IMG/VR virus record: IMGVR_UViG_3300042305_002088
Location: 1 to 64,000 of that record
DNA: 64,000 nt
Source of the DNA: a virus
Reading direction: 5' to 3' (one strand)
Each line of letters begins with the position of its first letter. Position 1 is the first letter of the stretch. Positions 20,486-30,672 of the stretch are shown here, one piece after another. The notes under the pieces are model-generated. The model was not told where the DNA came from. It did no database searches and was given only the letters and a program-made list of their open reading frames with translations. A program made the position numbers and the translations under genes.

Positions 20486-20905
20486 ATGGAAGACCAAAGA
20501 CAATCTCCGATTTTGTTAATTGAAAAATACAACGAAGAGATCAAAAAATACGTTACTGTTGATGAGTTTAATATGAAGCAGGTTCAAATGGATCTGCCAG
20601 CCTCTCGTCACTATTGGGTAGGTCGACTTATGTTCCATAAACAAGAAATTTTAAAACTCAAAAAGCTCAGAAAAGAAGCCCAGAAAAAAATAGCCGATAA
20701 ACTCGAGCATGAGTCTCCTGTCGGGCTTAATCCTAAGACTTTAGAACAGGCTCAACAAAACCACCCTCTTATTGCTAAGATTGATGGCGAGATTGCCGAG
20801 CACGAACTTGTAGTTGAGTATCTTGGTAAGATTGAAGCTAATTTTAGATCTATTTCGTTTGACATCAAAAATCTTATAGAGATTGTTAAACTCGAAACAA
20901 CGTAA
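20486..20905 (+). CDS. uvsY: UvsY-like recombination mediator
   Basis: A 139-residue helical protein. The segment ASRHYWVGRLMFHKQEILKLKKLRKEAQKK and the C-terminal HELVVEYLGKIEANFRSISFDIKNLIEIVK match the pattern of T4-type UvsY proteins in length and helix layout. UvsY loads UvsX on gp32-coated ssDNA. The assignment rests mainly on position: it overlaps the UvsW gene by one base, and T4 also pairs uvsY with uvsW. Confidence 0.65.
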   Translation: MEDQRQSPILLIEKYNEEIKKYVTVDEFNMKQVQMDLPASRHYWVGRLMFHKQEILKLKKLRKEAQKKIADKLEHESPVGLNPKTLEQAQQNHPLIAKIDGEIAEHELVVEYLGKIEANFRSISFDIKNLIEIVKLETT

Positions 20906-22350
20906 TGGTAAATGTAACGTTCGATTATGATACATCTCGCAAAAAAGGTATAATAGTTTCAGACTATCTTCCTAATATTCGAGAACATTTTTCGGTTGAA
21001 GATAAACAACAAGTCTTCAAGCGTCGTTACGCTATTGGTTATAGACCTCAGACAAGACAATACGCTATAACACCTCAAGGCAGATTTGAACCAAGATTAT
21101 TATTTTCGATTTTAGAGTTTCTAAAAACCCAAGACATACAGTTTAATATTGAACTGACTGATAAGCTTAGAGATGTAATAGCTATACCTTCTTTAAAGGA
21201 AGAGCTTGTAAAGTTAAAACTTAACCCAAGAGACTATCAAGAGGAGTCAGTTCTAGCAGCTATTAAAAATAAGTCTGGGGTTATTGTGCTACCAACTTCA
21301 GCAGGTAAGACTCTTGTAATTGCTTTACTGGTTAAATCCATTCAAGCCCAGCATGATTGTAAGACATTAATTCTTGTGCCTGATATTCAACTTGTAGCGC
21401 AGACTTACTCTGACTTTCTTGAGTACGGGATTTCTGAAGATGAAATTACTAAGTGGACCGGATCAATTGAGCCGAATAAGAATGCCAAGATAGTAATTTC
21501 AAATGCTCAAATATTACTTTCTGAAAAACAAGACTTATCCTTACTAAAGGATATAAAATTGCTTGTTATAGATGAAGTACACAAAATTCGTTATGGAAAC
21601 AAAATTAATAAAGTGGTGGAGCAAATTCCTGCGTTATTTCGTTATGGACTTACAGGAACTTTGCCAGACGATAAAATCGACCAATGGAACATATTTGGGA
21701 AGATAGGTAGAGTAATTTACTTTAAACAGTCAGCTGATCTTAGAGAACAAAAATATATTTCTCAGGTTCATGTGGCCGCCTTAAAGTTAAGCTATAGCAA
21801 TACCCCTCAGTTTACTGTTCCCTCGATGCATAACCCAACAGCAGGGTATGAAGAAGAGATAACCTGGCTGCAGACAAATAAGTTTAGAAATGATATTATA
21901 ACTAAGCTTGTTAACAAAGCTGATAAAAACACACTCATAATGGTTGATCGTATTGCTCATGGAGAAGAATTATTAAGAGTACTTCAAGAAAATACAGATA
22001 AAGCTGTTCATTTTGTTCATGGCGCTATTGAGATTGAAGAACGAGAAATGATTCGTAAACTTATGGAAGAACAGGATAATGTAGCCTGTATCGCTATTTC
22101 AAAGATTTTTTCAACAGGTATTAATATTAAGAATCTCCACAATATTATTTTTGCTGCTATTGGAAAAGCCCGAATAAAAATTATTCAATCCATTGGCAGA
22201 AGTTTAAGAAAACATGCTAGTAAAAAACGAGCGACTATATTTGATATTTGGGATAACCTTCGTTACGGTAACAAGCATGTAACTGAACGTTTAGCTCTCT
22301 ACGATCGAGAACAAATACCTTATTCTGTTACTGAGCTAACAGAGCCTTGA
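20905..22350 (+). CDS. uvsW: UvsW-like superfamily 2 helicase
   Basis: A 481-residue protein. Walker A LPTSAGKT at ~129-136, motif II VIDEVH at ~221-226, motif III LTGTLPD, and motif VI QSIGRSLRKH at ~428-437. The N-terminal ~100 residues correspond to the UvsW substrate-binding domain. It unwinds branched DNA and RNA-DNA hybrids and drives the switch from origin- to recombination-primed replication. Confidence 0.9.
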   Translation: MVNVTFDYDTSRKKGIIVSDYLPNIREHFSVEDKQQVFKRRYAIGYRPQTRQYAITPQGRFEPRLLFSILEFLKTQDIQFNIELTDKLRDVIAIPSLKEELVKLKLNPRDYQEESVLAAIKNKSGVIVLPTSAGKTLVIALLVKSIQAQHDCKTLILVPDIQLVAQTYSDFLEYGISEDEITKWTGSIEPNKNAKIVISNAQILLSEKQDLSLLKDIKLLVIDEVHKIRYGNKINKVVEQIPALFRYGLTGTLPDDKIDQWNIFGKIGRVIYFKQSADLREQKYISQVHVAALKLSYSNTPQFTVPSMHNPTAGYEEEITWLQTNKFRNDIITKLVNKADKNTLIMVDRIAHGEELLRVLQENTDKAVHFVHGAIEIEEREMIRKLMEEQDNVACIAISKIFSTGINIKNLHNIIFAAIGKARIKIIQSIGRSLRKHASKKRATIFDIWDNLRYGNKHVTERLALYDREQIPYSVTELTEP

Positions 22351-22381
22351 TTTTTATTTACTTTACTATATTATACACCTC

Positions 22382-22945
22382 ATGATTCGTAGAAGAAAAA
22401 TTAAAGACGAAGACTTTAAAAACGACCCTAATGAAGAAGATTTTAGCTCTTTATGGGACTCAGAACCAAAAGTTAAAAAGAAGAGAGTTCGCCGTACAAA
22501 AGAAGAGCTTAAACCTAACTACGTTGACCCAATTGAAATGGAGAATCTTATTATTCGTTATTACGATGAAGGTGGTATAGATATTCCTTCTGACTTAGCA
22601 GATATGATTCAAAAGATTGCCACACGACTCGGTTACGCTCAAAACTTTATCAATTATTCTTATAAGGAAGAAATGATCGGAGATGCTATTATTAAAATGA
22701 TTACAGCACTCACTCGCAAGCGTTTTAAATGTAAATCAGGATATAACCCGTTCTCTTATTTTACTAAAGTTGCTTATAGGGCATTTCAAAACCGTATTAA
22801 GAAAGAAAAGAAAGAACATGACACAATTCACCGTTATCAGACAGAAGTGTATTCTCTTCTTACTGAATCTGGTCAAATACCTTTTCAAAAGAATTCGAAA
22901 TTTGATACCGAGTATGATGATTCATATCGGATCGAGAATGAGTAA
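22382..22945 (+). CDS. 55: Late-transcription sigma factor gp55
   Basis: A 187-residue protein. The central region EMIGDAIIKMITALTRKRFKCKSGYNPFSYFTKVAYRAFQNRIKKEKK is the sigma region-2-like core of T4 gp55, with NPFSYFT...AF.NRI.KEKK. The N-terminus is acidic then basic. It redirects host RNA polymerase to late promoters with a TATAAATA-like -10 box, which fits the late-type boxes seen in this window. Length matches T4 gp55 (185). Confidence 0.9.
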   Translation: MIRRRKIKDEDFKNDPNEEDFSSLWDSEPKVKKKRVRRTKEELKPNYVDPIEMENLIIRYYDEGGIDIPSDLADMIQKIATRLGYAQNFINYSYKEEMIGDAIIKMITALTRKRFKCKSGYNPFSYFTKVAYRAFQNRIKKEKKEHDTIHRYQTEVYSLLTESGQIPFQKNSKFDTEYDDSYRIENE

Positions 22946-24006
22946 TGCATTTTAGTTCTAACAAAGTAGCTTGTATATCTGATATACATTTAGGAGTACA
23001 CCAGAATGCGCAAACCTGGCATAATATCGCTATAGATTTTGCAAGGTGGTTTGATAAAGAGCTCAAACTTCGAGGTATTAAAGATGTTATTATAGCTGGA
23101 GATATATTTCATAATAGACATGAAATTGGTGTTAACACTATTCACTGTGCATATCAGTTCTTCGATATTTTAAAGAATTATAATATTCTTGCTATTACCG
23201 GTAATCACGACTGTTATTATAAAGATAAGTCAGATATTAACTCTATTTCTATTCTTGATGGGTATAAAAATGTAACAGTTTTTAAAGAGCTTAAAACAGT
23301 AAATTTAAACAGTAAAGTATTTAGCTTTTGCCCATGGGGCGTACCTGTAGAAGATATACCACCTTGTGATGTTGTTATTGGGCATTTTGAGATTCTTAAT
23401 TTTAAGATGAACGCCCATAAGGTTTGTGATCATGGAGTAGAGAGTGAATCATTATTAGATAAAACTAAGCTTGTTGTTACCGGGCATTTTCATTGCCGGG
23501 ATCATAGAAAATATAAAAATAACAAATCGATTATTTATCTTGGATCCCCACATGAACTAGACTTCGGTGATAGAGATCAAGTTAAGGGATTTACTATTCT
23601 TAATACTGATGATCTTTCATTAGAGCTTGTCGAAAATAACGTTACACCGAAACATAAAAAAATAAAAATATCTGAGCTTTTAGATGGTAAGATTGCATTA
23701 GAAAATATCTCAGAAGAACTACAAAATAATTTTGTCAGTCTTTGTGTTGATAGAAACGTTAACGAGCAGATATTAAACTTAATGCTTTCTAAGTTTAATC
23801 AATATAAACCTAAGCATGTAAGAACAGATTTTAATATTTTTGAATCCGTACAGTTATCTGCAACAGAATTAAATGAAGTTAGTATTGATATTGATACAGC
23901 ATTGCACGAATTTGTCAACCTTTTAGATACACCCGTGCCTAAAAAAGATATTCTTGATAAATGTATTGATCTTTACAGAATTTCACAGACAGTAAATGAG
24001 CACTAA
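22945..24006 (+). CDS. 47: gp47/SbcD-like recombination endonuclease
   Basis: A 353-residue Mre11-type phosphoesterase: SDIHLGVH (~13-20), AGDIFHNRHE, ITGNHDCYY, VIGHFEI and VTGHFHCR supply the metal ligands in order. It partners with gp46 (Rad50-like, 37064) to resect DNA ends. The ATG overlaps the gp55 stop by one base. In T4 genes 46 and 47 are close together; here about 13 kb separates them. Confidence 0.93.
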   Translation: MHFSSNKVACISDIHLGVHQNAQTWHNIAIDFARWFDKELKLRGIKDVIIAGDIFHNRHEIGVNTIHCAYQFFDILKNYNILAITGNHDCYYKDKSDINSISILDGYKNVTVFKELKTVNLNSKVFSFCPWGVPVEDIPPCDVVIGHFEILNFKMNAHKVCDHGVESESLLDKTKLVVTGHFHCRDHRKYKNNKSIIYLGSPHELDFGDRDQVKGFTILNTDDLSLELVENNVTPKHKKIKISELLDGKIALENISEELQNNFVSLCVDRNVNEQILNLMLSKFNQYKPKHVRTDFNIFESVQLSATELNEVSIDIDTALHEFVNLLDTPVPKKDILDKCIDLYRISQTVNEH

Positions 24007-24790
24007 AATTGGAGTTGGAATTATCACATGTGATAGACCTGATTACCTTAAAAAACTAATCAAGTCTTTAGAGGGTATTTCTGTTTCTGATTTTTATATT
24101 ATAAACGACGGTGAAAAACAAATTAAAGGTGGTAAATTAAAAACACATAACAATACACCCCCTAAACAAGGAGTAGGTAAAGCTAAAAACCAAGCATTAA
24201 AATATCTTAAAGACAGCGACTATATTTTTCTTATAGAGGACGATATAGTTATTAAAGATAAAACTGTTTTCGAAAAGTATATAGAAGCTTCTAAGCTATC
24301 AGGCATACAACATTTTAACTTTGCTTTTCACGGCACAGATAATTACACACCTGATGGTTCACCTGCAGTACGTCTTAAACTGGATTATTCTCCAACAGTT
24401 TCAGTGTGTTTGTATCCTAATCTTTACGGTGCGTTTTCTATGTACACAAGAGAATGCATAAAAACAGTTGGTTTAATGGATGAATTTTATTACAATGCTA
24501 TGGAGCATGTAGATCATACTGCTGAAATTATTAAAGCAGAAATGCATCCGCCATTTCGTTGGTTTGCAGACATTACAGATAGCAACAAATACATTGAAGA
24601 AATTGATAGAGCTCACTCTGGGTCTGAAATTCGTAGAGATCAAAAATGGATAGAAAACTTCCATAAAGCAGCAGACCACTTTGTAGAAAAATTTGGTTTT
24701 GATGTTCGTAACCCGCATGCGGCAACAGCTTCTAAAGAAGATACTATAAACACCATAAAACAGATAAGGAAACAATATGGACAAGGGTAA
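23996..24790 (+). CDS. GT2-like glycosyltransferase
   Basis: A 264-residue protein. VGIITCDRPDYLKKLIKSL at the N-terminus and IFLIEDDIVIKD (~79-90), a DxD-like EDD, are typical of GT-A family 2 enzymes. C-terminal HVDHTAEI...WFADITDSNKY is shared with the next gene, showing a tandem duplication. It overlaps gene 47 by 11 bases, so the island is physically fused to the recombination operon. Donor and acceptor are unknown. Confidence 0.8.
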   Translation: MSTKIGVGIITCDRPDYLKKLIKSLEGISVSDFYIINDGEKQIKGGKLKTHNNTPPKQGVGKAKNQALKYLKDSDYIFLIEDDIVIKDKTVFEKYIEASKLSGIQHFNFAFHGTDNYTPDGSPAVRLKLDYSPTVSVCLYPNLYGAFSMYTRECIKTVGLMDEFYYNAMEHVDHTAEIIKAEMHPPFRWFADITDSNKYIEEIDRAHSGSEIRRDQKWIENFHKAADHFVEKFGFDVRNPHAATASKEDTINTIKQIRKQYGQG

Positions 24791-25553
24791 GATAGGGGTA
24801 GGTGTAACAACTTATAATTCTGAAGAGTATTATAAAGCTCTTTATAATTCATTACCTTTAGATAAGATTGATGTTTTAGTTACCGTTAATGGAGGGGATA
24901 GATATAAAGACAAATATAAAGGTAATTGGATACAACACTCTGAGAACGTTTATCCGTCAGTATGTAGAAACGATTGTATAAACTTCTTACTTCAACGAAA
25001 CTGTGAACATATCTTTATTATTGAAGATGATATGATTTTAAAATCTGAAGATATATTTCAAAAATATATACAAGCTTCTAAAGAATCGGGATTAAAATAC
25101 TTTTCATTTGTTTCAACGTCTTGGGAATCCGGCAACCCTGGTAAACGAACACCCCGTCTTACAGTTGAGTACAAAAATAATGTTAGCGTATCGTTCTTCC
25201 AGAATATGTGTAATGAGTTCACCTATCATCACAACTCTTGTTATGAAAAGACAGGACTATATGATACTAACTACCGAGACCCCTGGGATATTGACATGAC
25301 TTACAGAGAGTCCCAGCAGGACTATGCAGCTCCCTTTTGGTGGTTTGCTGATATTACCGGATCTGATAAATTAATAATGAATAACCCTGAAGCTGTTTCC
25401 CGACTTCAAGGAGAACGCACTGATGGTTCTAGAGAACAGCGAATTCAAAAAGAGTGGGAATATTTTTTTAAAAAACATGGTTGTCATGTAACCCAAATAC
25501 CTAACGTTTCAAAGGAAGAAATTATAGCTAAACTAAAGAGGTTAAAGTCATGA
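24777..25553 (+). CDS. GT2-like glycosyltransferase (paralogue of preceding gene)
   Basis: A 258-residue protein. VGVTTYNSEEYYKALYNSL, IFIIEDDMILKSEDIFQKYIQASKESGLKYF (~79-109) and WWFADITGSDKL align with the upstream enzyme. Differences in the acceptor half suggest a different linkage. It overlaps both neighbours by 14 and 4 bases. Confidence 0.8.
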   Translation: MDKGKIGVGVTTYNSEEYYKALYNSLPLDKIDVLVTVNGGDRYKDKYKGNWIQHSENVYPSVCRNDCINFLLQRNCEHIFIIEDDMILKSEDIFQKYIQASKESGLKYFSFVSTSWESGNPGKRTPRLTVEYKNNVSVSFFQNMCNEFTYHHNSCYEKTGLYDTNYRDPWDIDMTYRESQQDYAAPFWWFADITGSDKLIMNNPEAVSRLQGERTDGSREQRIQKEWEYFFKKHGCHVTQIPNVSKEEIIAKLKRLKS

Positions 25554-27202
25554 AAATTTCCATAGGTATTAACGGATTTAAAAATTATGAAACTCTTGAA
25601 AAGAGAGAAAAATTCTGTATTGACGCATTATTAAAAATAAAACAAGATAATGTAACCTTGTACAATATATGCTTCGATAATGAAAATATAGAGTATAAAA
25701 ACTTCACTACACTTAACAAACTTACAAAAAAATCTAATAAACTTATTCATGAATATTTTCAACATGAGGGTTTAACTAACGAATATAATCTTCGCAAACA
25801 AGAAATAGATAATAACAACAAAGAATTACCTACTGTTAAAGAAATTTTTGATGTACTAGCTAGTACAGACTGCGACTACTTTCTTTTCTTAAACAATGAT
25901 ATTATTTTATCGAATAGAATTTTTAAAGAAATTGAAGATGGTATAGAGTGTTACCCGATATCAAGAATGCATATCTTTGATATTGAAAACCTAAACGATA
26001 CACCGAAGCTTGAATCTTATTCAGTACACGGGTTTGATGCTTTTTTAGTTAAAAAAGAAACCTGGCTTAAAATTCGTAATAATTTTGAAGATTTAATTTT
26101 AGGGAGATTTTATTGGGATACATACTTTGCAACAATGTTTAACTTGCTCTGTAAATGTAAAAATATTAATAAATTACCTCCTGCTTGCTTTCATATAGAA
26201 CATAATAGTAACTCTAGTGATAATACAATTGAAAACTACTATAATGAAGATGTATTTAAACGCAATATGATAATAGGTCATTTATGGTTTAGTTATGTAC
26301 AAAATATTCTTCTAAAAAGACCGACTGTAAATAACTGTAAATGGTATCAACCGTTCCCTAACGAGTTAGAATTAGAAAAACAACACTTCGATCAATTAAA
26401 TCAAATACAGCTTGTTAACCCTAATTTTCAAAAACAGCAGGTAACCGAAAAGCAAGATTTTGATCTTTTTATACCAGTAGCTCCTAAAGATGAAATAAAA
26501 TTGCCATATGTTATTGAATATGCAAATAAACATCTCAAACATAAGAAAATTTTTGTCTGTTCTCCTCATTATATAACTAACAAAATTACTGATAGTAATA
26601 TTACATATATTAATGATAAAGATGTTCTTGATGTTCCAGACAGATCATTTATATCTTTTAGACCAAACTGGATATATCAACAATTTTTAAAACTCTTCTT
26701 TAATCAAAGTGAATCGGAATATTATTTTGCTCTCGATGCCGATACAATCATTACAAAATCACTCCCTTTATTTGAAAAAGAACACCCTATATGGTATTAT
26801 GGCTGGAAACAAAATCATTTTCCTTATTTCTTGTTTAACAAGAAGTTCTTTAATTTAAATAAATCCCTCGATCATACCGGTATAGGAGATCTAGGGCTTT
26901 TTAATAAAAAAATAATACAAACATTTTTAAACTATACCGGAACTGAAACACCTTTAAAGTTACTTAAAATGATAGGACCTAAAACTAATGTAGTATTTCA
27001 TTTTTCTGAGTATGAAACTTATGCCAATTTTTGTAATACATATTACCCCGATCTCTATGTTTTTAAACACCTAGAACAGCAAAACAGCGGTAGAGATTTA
27101 AATCAAGGTCAAGATTGGACACAAAAAGATATTATTACAACAATTGAAAATTATAAAAATTCAAATAAATCTATACTATCTCTCCATTCATGGAAACTAT
27201 AA
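25550..27202 (+). CDS. Two-domain glycosyltransferase (GT2-like plus DUF6492-like)
   Basis: A 550-residue protein. The N-terminal half has YFLFLNNDIILSNRIF, a GT-A core with NND. The C-terminal half begins near residue 300 with FDLFIPVAPKDE and has YYFALDADTIITKSLPLF, a second DxD (DAD), in the style of DUF6492 proteins. Either it arose by fusion or it makes two successive transfers. It overlaps the next gene by 13 bases. Confidence 0.75.
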   Translation: MKISIGINGFKNYETLEKREKFCIDALLKIKQDNVTLYNICFDNENIEYKNFTTLNKLTKKSNKLIHEYFQHEGLTNEYNLRKQEIDNNNKELPTVKEIFDVLASTDCDYFLFLNNDIILSNRIFKEIEDGIECYPISRMHIFDIENLNDTPKLESYSVHGFDAFLVKKETWLKIRNNFEDLILGRFYWDTYFATMFNLLCKCKNINKLPPACFHIEHNSNSSDNTIENYYNEDVFKRNMIIGHLWFSYVQNILLKRPTVNNCKWYQPFPNELELEKQHFDQLNQIQLVNPNFQKQQVTEKQDFDLFIPVAPKDEIKLPYVIEYANKHLKHKKIFVCSPHYITNKITDSNITYINDKDVLDVPDRSFISFRPNWIYQQFLKLFFNQSESEYYFALDADTIITKSLPLFEKEHPIWYYGWKQNHFPYFLFNKKFFNLNKSLDHTGIGDLGLFNKKIIQTFLNYTGTETPLKLLKMIGPKTNVVFHFSEYETYANFCNTYYPDLYVFKHLEQQNSGRDLNQGQDWTQKDIITTIENYKNSNKSILSLHSWKL

Positions 27203-28047
27203 AAACAATATACGTTCATTTAACATTTAAAAGTCTTCCTTTTTCGAAAGAATTGACAAATTCTGATTTTGTTTATAGCGAGGTACCAGCTTATACCTAT
27301 GTAAGCATAGAACAAACAAAAAAAGTTACAGATAGTGATTGTATTTTGCTAACTAACAATAATATTGATGAATATTACGATGATGTGCAAGAGTTTTTTG
27401 AACTTTGTAAAAATGGTTTTCCCTCCTTTTATAAGGACCCTTTTTGGTTACTAACACTTTTACGTCTGTACATAGTTTATCTTTATTGTGCTAAACATAA
27501 TATTAACAGTTTTGTGCATTTAGAAAATGATAACTTAGTTTATAAAAACTATGACTGTTTAAAAAAATTACCTGACGGTTGTTATTTTACAAAAGTAGGC
27601 CCTGAATGTGGTTCAGCAGGGTTTATGTTTTGCAATAATCTTGAAAGTTTTGAAATAGCAATTAACTGTTTAAAACATTTACTTAAAAAAGGGGAATATA
27701 ATATACGACCTTATACAGGTTACGACTTTTTATCTGAAATGATTTTAATAGATATATTAGTGAGAGGTAATAAAGCAAAATACCTACCGCTCACACCTAA
27801 TGATCAATACTACGATATAACTAATTGTGTTTTTGACGGCGCTTCTTACGGTCAATATATCGGTGGTACCAATAATAACCACGGCCCGGGCTGGTTTGGA
27901 TTAAACCACTACCTTGGCCAGCTATTCAATCAAAGTAGAGTTCAAATTATATTTGATAAAAACATCCCTTATACTATTATAGATAATACAAAAGCAGATA
28001 TTTTTAACCTGCATATTCATAGTAAACAATTACAAAAATATGTATAA
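27190..28047 (+). CDS. Glycosyltransferase-like protein
   Basis: A 285-residue protein. FVHLENDNLVYKNYDCL (~110-126) provides an END motif at the place of a GT-A DxD, and GGTNNNHGPGWFGLNHYLGQ lies near the C-terminus. It resembles capsular polysaccharide/GT32-type proteins but without a firm family match. It sits within the overlapping run of sugar genes. Confidence 0.6.
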   Translation: METIKTIYVHLTFKSLPFSKELTNSDFVYSEVPAYTYVSIEQTKKVTDSDCILLTNNNIDEYYDDVQEFFELCKNGFPSFYKDPFWLLTLLRLYIVYLYCAKHNINSFVHLENDNLVYKNYDCLKKLPDGCYFTKVGPECGSAGFMFCNNLESFEIAINCLKHLLKKGEYNIRPYTGYDFLSEMILIDILVRGNKAKYLPLTPNDQYYDITNCVFDGASYGQYIGGTNNNHGPGWFGLNHYLGQLFNQSRVQIIFDKNIPYTIIDNTKADIFNLHIHSKQLQKYV

Positions 28048-28645
28048 TGTTGATCAGACAATTCGCAAAAGACCTTACCTCCTTATAAAGGAAGCACTAA
28101 GTAATTTATCTATTACGAGTTCTACTATAGTAGAAATTGGGTCAATGAGAAAACCATGTAACCATGATTTAGATACTTTCAATCATGAATGTTGCAACGA
28201 TGGTCATAGTTCTTTACTTTTAGCTCGAGCTGCAAAAGAGTTTCATACTGTAGATATTGACATGGAGTGTGCAAAACTAACCCGCTCCGAATTGAAAAAA
28301 CATAATCTATGGTCAAAGTCAAATGTGTATTGTGGAGACGGTATAATGTTTTTAAAAGATTTTGATAAACCGATAGACTTTCTATATCTAGATGCTTGGG
28401 ATGTTGAATATCCTAATCATGCAGAAATGCATCTTGAAGCATTTAAAATTGCTGAAAATAAACTTAATGAAAAATCGGTTATACTAATAGACGATACAGA
28501 TATTGGTTACAGCCTTGAAAAAGGGTTTCACAATGATGAAGAATGTTTAGGCGGAAAGGGTAGATTATTAATCCCGTTCTTGCAGCAGAAAGATAATTTT
28601 AAATTACTTTTTAAAGGTAGACAAACCTGCTTTATAAAAAAATAA
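28040..28645 (+). CDS. SAM-dependent methyltransferase
   Basis: A 201-residue class I fold. IVEIGSMRKP (motif I region), FHTVDIDMECAKLTRSEL (acidic end of strand 2), VYCGDGIMFLKDF and FLYLDAWDVEYPNHAEMHLEAF (motif IV) are visible, close to Methyltransf_24-type enzymes that methylate sugars or small molecules. A target on a glycan is inferred from the island. Confidence 0.75.
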   Translation: MYNVDQTIRKRPYLLIKEALSNLSITSSTIVEIGSMRKPCNHDLDTFNHECCNDGHSSLLLARAAKEFHTVDIDMECAKLTRSELKKHNLWSKSNVYCGDGIMFLKDFDKPIDFLYLDAWDVEYPNHAEMHLEAFKIAENKLNEKSVILIDDTDIGYSLEKGFHNDEECLGGKGRLLIPFLQQKDNFKLLFKGRQTCFIKK

Positions 28646-28646
28646 T

Positions 28647-29345
28647 ATGAATAACCCTTTTAACTTTTTTGATAAAATATTTTGTATTAATTTAAAAACT
28701 CGCCCAGACCGGTGGCAAGAGTGTTTAGGTATATTTGAACAACTAAAGATTCAAAATAAAGTTGAAAGGTTTGAAGCTGTAGATTTATCTAATGATACTT
28801 CGATTATAGAGATGCATCGAGGTCGTTGTGGCTGTGCACAATCACATTTGGATATTATAAAAGACGCTAAAAAAAATAACTATCAAAATATTTTAATTTT
28901 TGAAGATGATATAAAACTACATTCTGATACCGAAACATTGTTTAGCGTTATGTCAGAGAGTATAAAAGAATTACCACCTGATTGGGAAATTTTTTACCCT
29001 TCAGCAAATCCTCCAAACCATTGGGAAAGTCTTACTAACTATAGCAAAAATTTATGTCAGGTAAAAGCTGCTTTTACGACCCATAGTATTGCAATAAACG
29101 GTAATATTTTTGATCTTTTATTAGAACGATTTAATAGCTATGGCGATGTTAATAACTTCATCCATAGAGCTGTAGCTGTTGATAATTTTTATACAGAATC
29201 AGCATGTAGTAGGGGTAAAGTATTTTTATCTAAAAAACTTCTATTTACCCAAAGAAACAATTACTCAAATATCGATTTGTGCGATAGAGATATTAATAAT
29301 ATTATTATCACTACTTACACACAAAACCCGTTATTAGAACCATAA
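28647..29345 (+). CDS. GT25-family glycosyltransferase
   Basis: A 232-residue protein. FDKIFCINLKTRPDRWQECLGIF at the N-terminus, GRCGCAQSHLDIIKDAKKN and ILIFEDDIKLH (EDD) are hallmarks of the LPS glycosyltransferase family 25. It starts one base after the preceding stop. Confidence 0.85.
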   Translation: MNNPFNFFDKIFCINLKTRPDRWQECLGIFEQLKIQNKVERFEAVDLSNDTSIIEMHRGRCGCAQSHLDIIKDAKKNNYQNILIFEDDIKLHSDTETLFSVMSESIKELPPDWEIFYPSANPPNHWESLTNYSKNLCQVKAAFTTHSIAINGNIFDLLLERFNSYGDVNNFIHRAVAVDNFYTESACSRGKVFLSKKLLFTQRNNYSNIDLCDRDINNIIITTYTQNPLLEP

Positions 29346-29346
29346 T

Positions 29347-30015
29347 ATGGAAAATATTACTGCAGTTTTTACGTCTTGTGGTCGTTGGGATTTGTTAGAA
29401 CGAACGCTTACATCATTTATAAATACTGTTTCGTCGCCAGATATAAAATATATTGTTATTGATAATTCAACTCTTGCTACTGCTAATGATGAGATCAATA
29501 AAATACTTGATAAAAATAAAACTAAAGGACAGGTCATTATTAATGAAACCAATATCGGTCAAGTATCATCTATAGACAAAGCATACTCATTTGTTAAGAC
29601 AGACTACATTTTTCATAGTGAGGATGATTGGTTTTATACAGGGAGTAATTACCTTGAGCAATCCTTAGACGTTTTGTGTAGTGTGCCACAGATCGTAAAT
29701 GTAAATATACGGGCAAGGTTCGATGGAGAAAAAGGCGGTGATGCCCCTATAGGGCCACTTTTACAAACCTCTAAAGGAACAAAATATCACTTATATGAAC
29801 TAAACTACCTTAATATGTGGCACGGTTTTAGCTGGAACCCTGGATTACGTAAAACATTAGACTATAATATTATAGGTAGAAGTTATAAAAAAATAGGACA
29901 AGAGCAGCACGTGGGCCAAGTTTATAAAGATCTAGGTTATCGAGCTGCATGCCTAGAAGGCCAATATGCTAAACATATCGGTACAAATAGTTCTACACCA
30001 CTTTCTAATCAGTAA
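29347..30015 (+). CDS. GT2-like glycosyltransferase
   Basis: A 222-residue protein. ITAVFTSCGRWDLLERTLTSF and YIFHSEDDWFYTGSNYLEQSL (EDD) mark a GT-A enzyme. WHGFSWNPGLRKTLDYNIIGR shapes the acceptor site. It lies in the tandem sugar-gene run. Confidence 0.8.
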   Translation: MENITAVFTSCGRWDLLERTLTSFINTVSSPDIKYIVIDNSTLATANDEINKILDKNKTKGQVIINETNIGQVSSIDKAYSFVKTDYIFHSEDDWFYTGSNYLEQSLDVLCSVPQIVNVNIRARFDGEKGGDAPIGPLLQTSKGTKYHLYELNYLNMWHGFSWNPGLRKTLDYNIIGRSYKKIGQEQHVGQVYKDLGYRAACLEGQYAKHIGTNSSTPLSNQ

Positions 30016-30018
30016 AAT

Positions 30019-30657
30019 ATGAGTAGTTTTAATATTAACAAAGCTAAAGAAATAATAAATGATGCTGAAAATATAATCATTTTTGATATTGGAGCACACA
30101 ATTTTGAAGATTCAAAAATATTAAAATCTGCTTTTCCAAATTCAGTTGTTTATGCATTTGAGCCTGACATTAAAAATATACAATATTATTCCTCTTCAGC
30201 AGAACAATACGGGGTAAAAGTAATTAATCTCGCCTTATCAGACAGTACAGGTGAAACAACCTTTTACAATAGTGAAACACTTAACGGCTGTGAATGGCTT
30301 TGCTCTGGCTCTATCTTAAAACCAATAACTATAAAAAATACTAATGAAGGTTTAAACCATAAAGGGTTATTATATAATTTAACGGGTTATAAAATACAAA
30401 CAACAACTTTTAAAGATTTTTGCGATGCTCAAAACATATCACCAACTATAGTACATATGGACGTACAAGGAGCTGAAACAAAAATTATGAAAGGAATAGG
30501 TAATTATAGACCTAAAATAATTTTTGCCGAAACTTGCGAATTTGATACATATGAAACAGGAACAAATATACAGCAATTTGATTCAATTATGGAAGATTTA
30601 GGTTATAAAATTTGGGAAAGGTTACAGTATGATACGTTTTATGTTTATAGTAGATAA
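30019..30657 (+). CDS. FkbM-family methyltransferase
   Basis: A 212-residue protein. IIFDIGAHNFEDSK (motif I), VYAFEPDIKNIQYY, VINLALSDSTGETTFYNS and HMDVQGAETKIMKGI follow the FkbM pattern closely. FkbM enzymes O-methylate sugars or polyketides. It is the last gene of the first half of the island; a gap with a promoter-like box follows. Confidence 0.85.
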   Translation: MSSFNINKAKEIINDAENIIIFDIGAHNFEDSKILKSAFPNSVVYAFEPDIKNIQYYSSSAEQYGVKVINLALSDSTGETTFYNSETLNGCEWLCSGSILKPITIKNTNEGLNHKGLLYNLTGYKIQTTTFKDFCDAQNISPTIVHMDVQGAETKIMKGIGNYRPKIIFAETCEFDTYETGTNIQQFDSIMEDLGYKIWERLQYDTFYVYSR

Positions 30658-30672
30658 ATGATTTTTATTCTA

